A stretch of DNA of 14,171 nucleotides from DAOUGC01 sp034429695 (GTDB taxonomy: Bacteria; Chloroflexota; Anaerolineae; Anaerolineales; Anaerolineaceae), in assembly GCA_034429695.1 (NCBI GenBank), contig DAOUGC010000209.1:1-14171 (forward strand). The letters run 5' to 3'. Below, one piece after another: positions 14,141 to 14,171 of this stretch. Each line of letters starts with the position of its first letter. The stretch's first letter is position 1. Position numbers and translations under genes: made by a program. Below the pieces are notes generated by a model, which saw only the letters and a list, made by a program, of their open reading frames with translations, made no database searches and was not told where the DNA came from.

Positions 14141-14171
14141 CGAAAAATCACTTTTAGGAGGATTTTTCGAT
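14141..14171 (+). promoter_or_regulatory. Ribosome binding site of the next gene, in a hairpin loop; start codon cut by window edge
   Basis: AGGAGG (14156-14161) is followed after 8 bases by AT at 14170-14171, very likely the first two bases of an ATG. CGAAAAATC (14141-14149) and GATTTTTCG (14161-14169) form a perfect 9-bp stem with the Shine-Dalgarno in its 11-base loop. Confidence 0.5.

Overview
This looks like a chromosomal window from a free-living bacterium, probably Chloroflexota and most likely the Anaerolineae. I infer that from the style of the proteins: Thr/Pro-rich lipoproteins, a DesK-type kinase with a NarL-type regulator, a lamin-tail-domain protein, a single-gene HerA-like ATPase, and an initiator tRNA without an encoded CCA. 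No marker gene proves it. I see no insertion sequence, integrase, CRISPR array or phage gene. Coding density is high and base use is fairly even, except for an AT-rich stretch at about 5930-6060.

Layout. Positions 3-1163 (+) hold the 3' part of a cytochrome P450-fold gene that has lost its heme-binding residues. It is followed by a coiled-coil lipoprotein gene (1183-2268, +), a hairpin terminator, and a two-component pair (2408-4289, +) whose genes overlap by 8 bases. A short gap with a CACGAA repeat array separates this from an MFS efflux permease on the minus strand (4461-5750). Its 5' leader (about 5785-5943) folds by eye into a three-way junction that ends in a strong intrinsic terminator, with a competing outer helix. 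From there the + strand carries an unlisted 40-codon membrane mini-protein gene (6094-6216). It converges on a minus-strand YacP/Rae1-like NYN nuclease gene (6240-6716). The nuclease gene diverges, from overlapping promoters, from a membrane-anchored lamin-tail-domain gene (6788-7282).

The centre is the conserved recombination/replication block dnaX - ybaB - recR (7339-10051, +), with a good internal promoter before ybaB. It ends in a bidirectional terminator. Then come a possible 43-codon minus-strand mini-gene (10102-10233), the terminator and gene of a HerA-like ATPase with a long C-terminal coiled coil (10331-12862, -), another terminator, and a second lipoprotein gene (13035-13811, -). 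The right end holds an initiator tRNA gene with a clear promoter and terminator (14008-14079, +). The last 30 bases are the Shine-Dalgarno region of the next gene, folded into a hairpin and cut in its start codon.

How the genes work together. DnaX (clamp-loader subunit), YbaB (nucleoid protein) and RecR (recombination mediator) form a housekeeping DNA-maintenance unit. The kinase and regulator form a signalling pair that may respond to envelope state. The two lipoproteins, the mini-protein and the lamin-tail protein are cell-surface or membrane components of unknown role. The most promising undescribed elements are the structured leader of the MFS gene (a candidate riboswitch or attenuator) and the P450-fold protein without a heme ligand.
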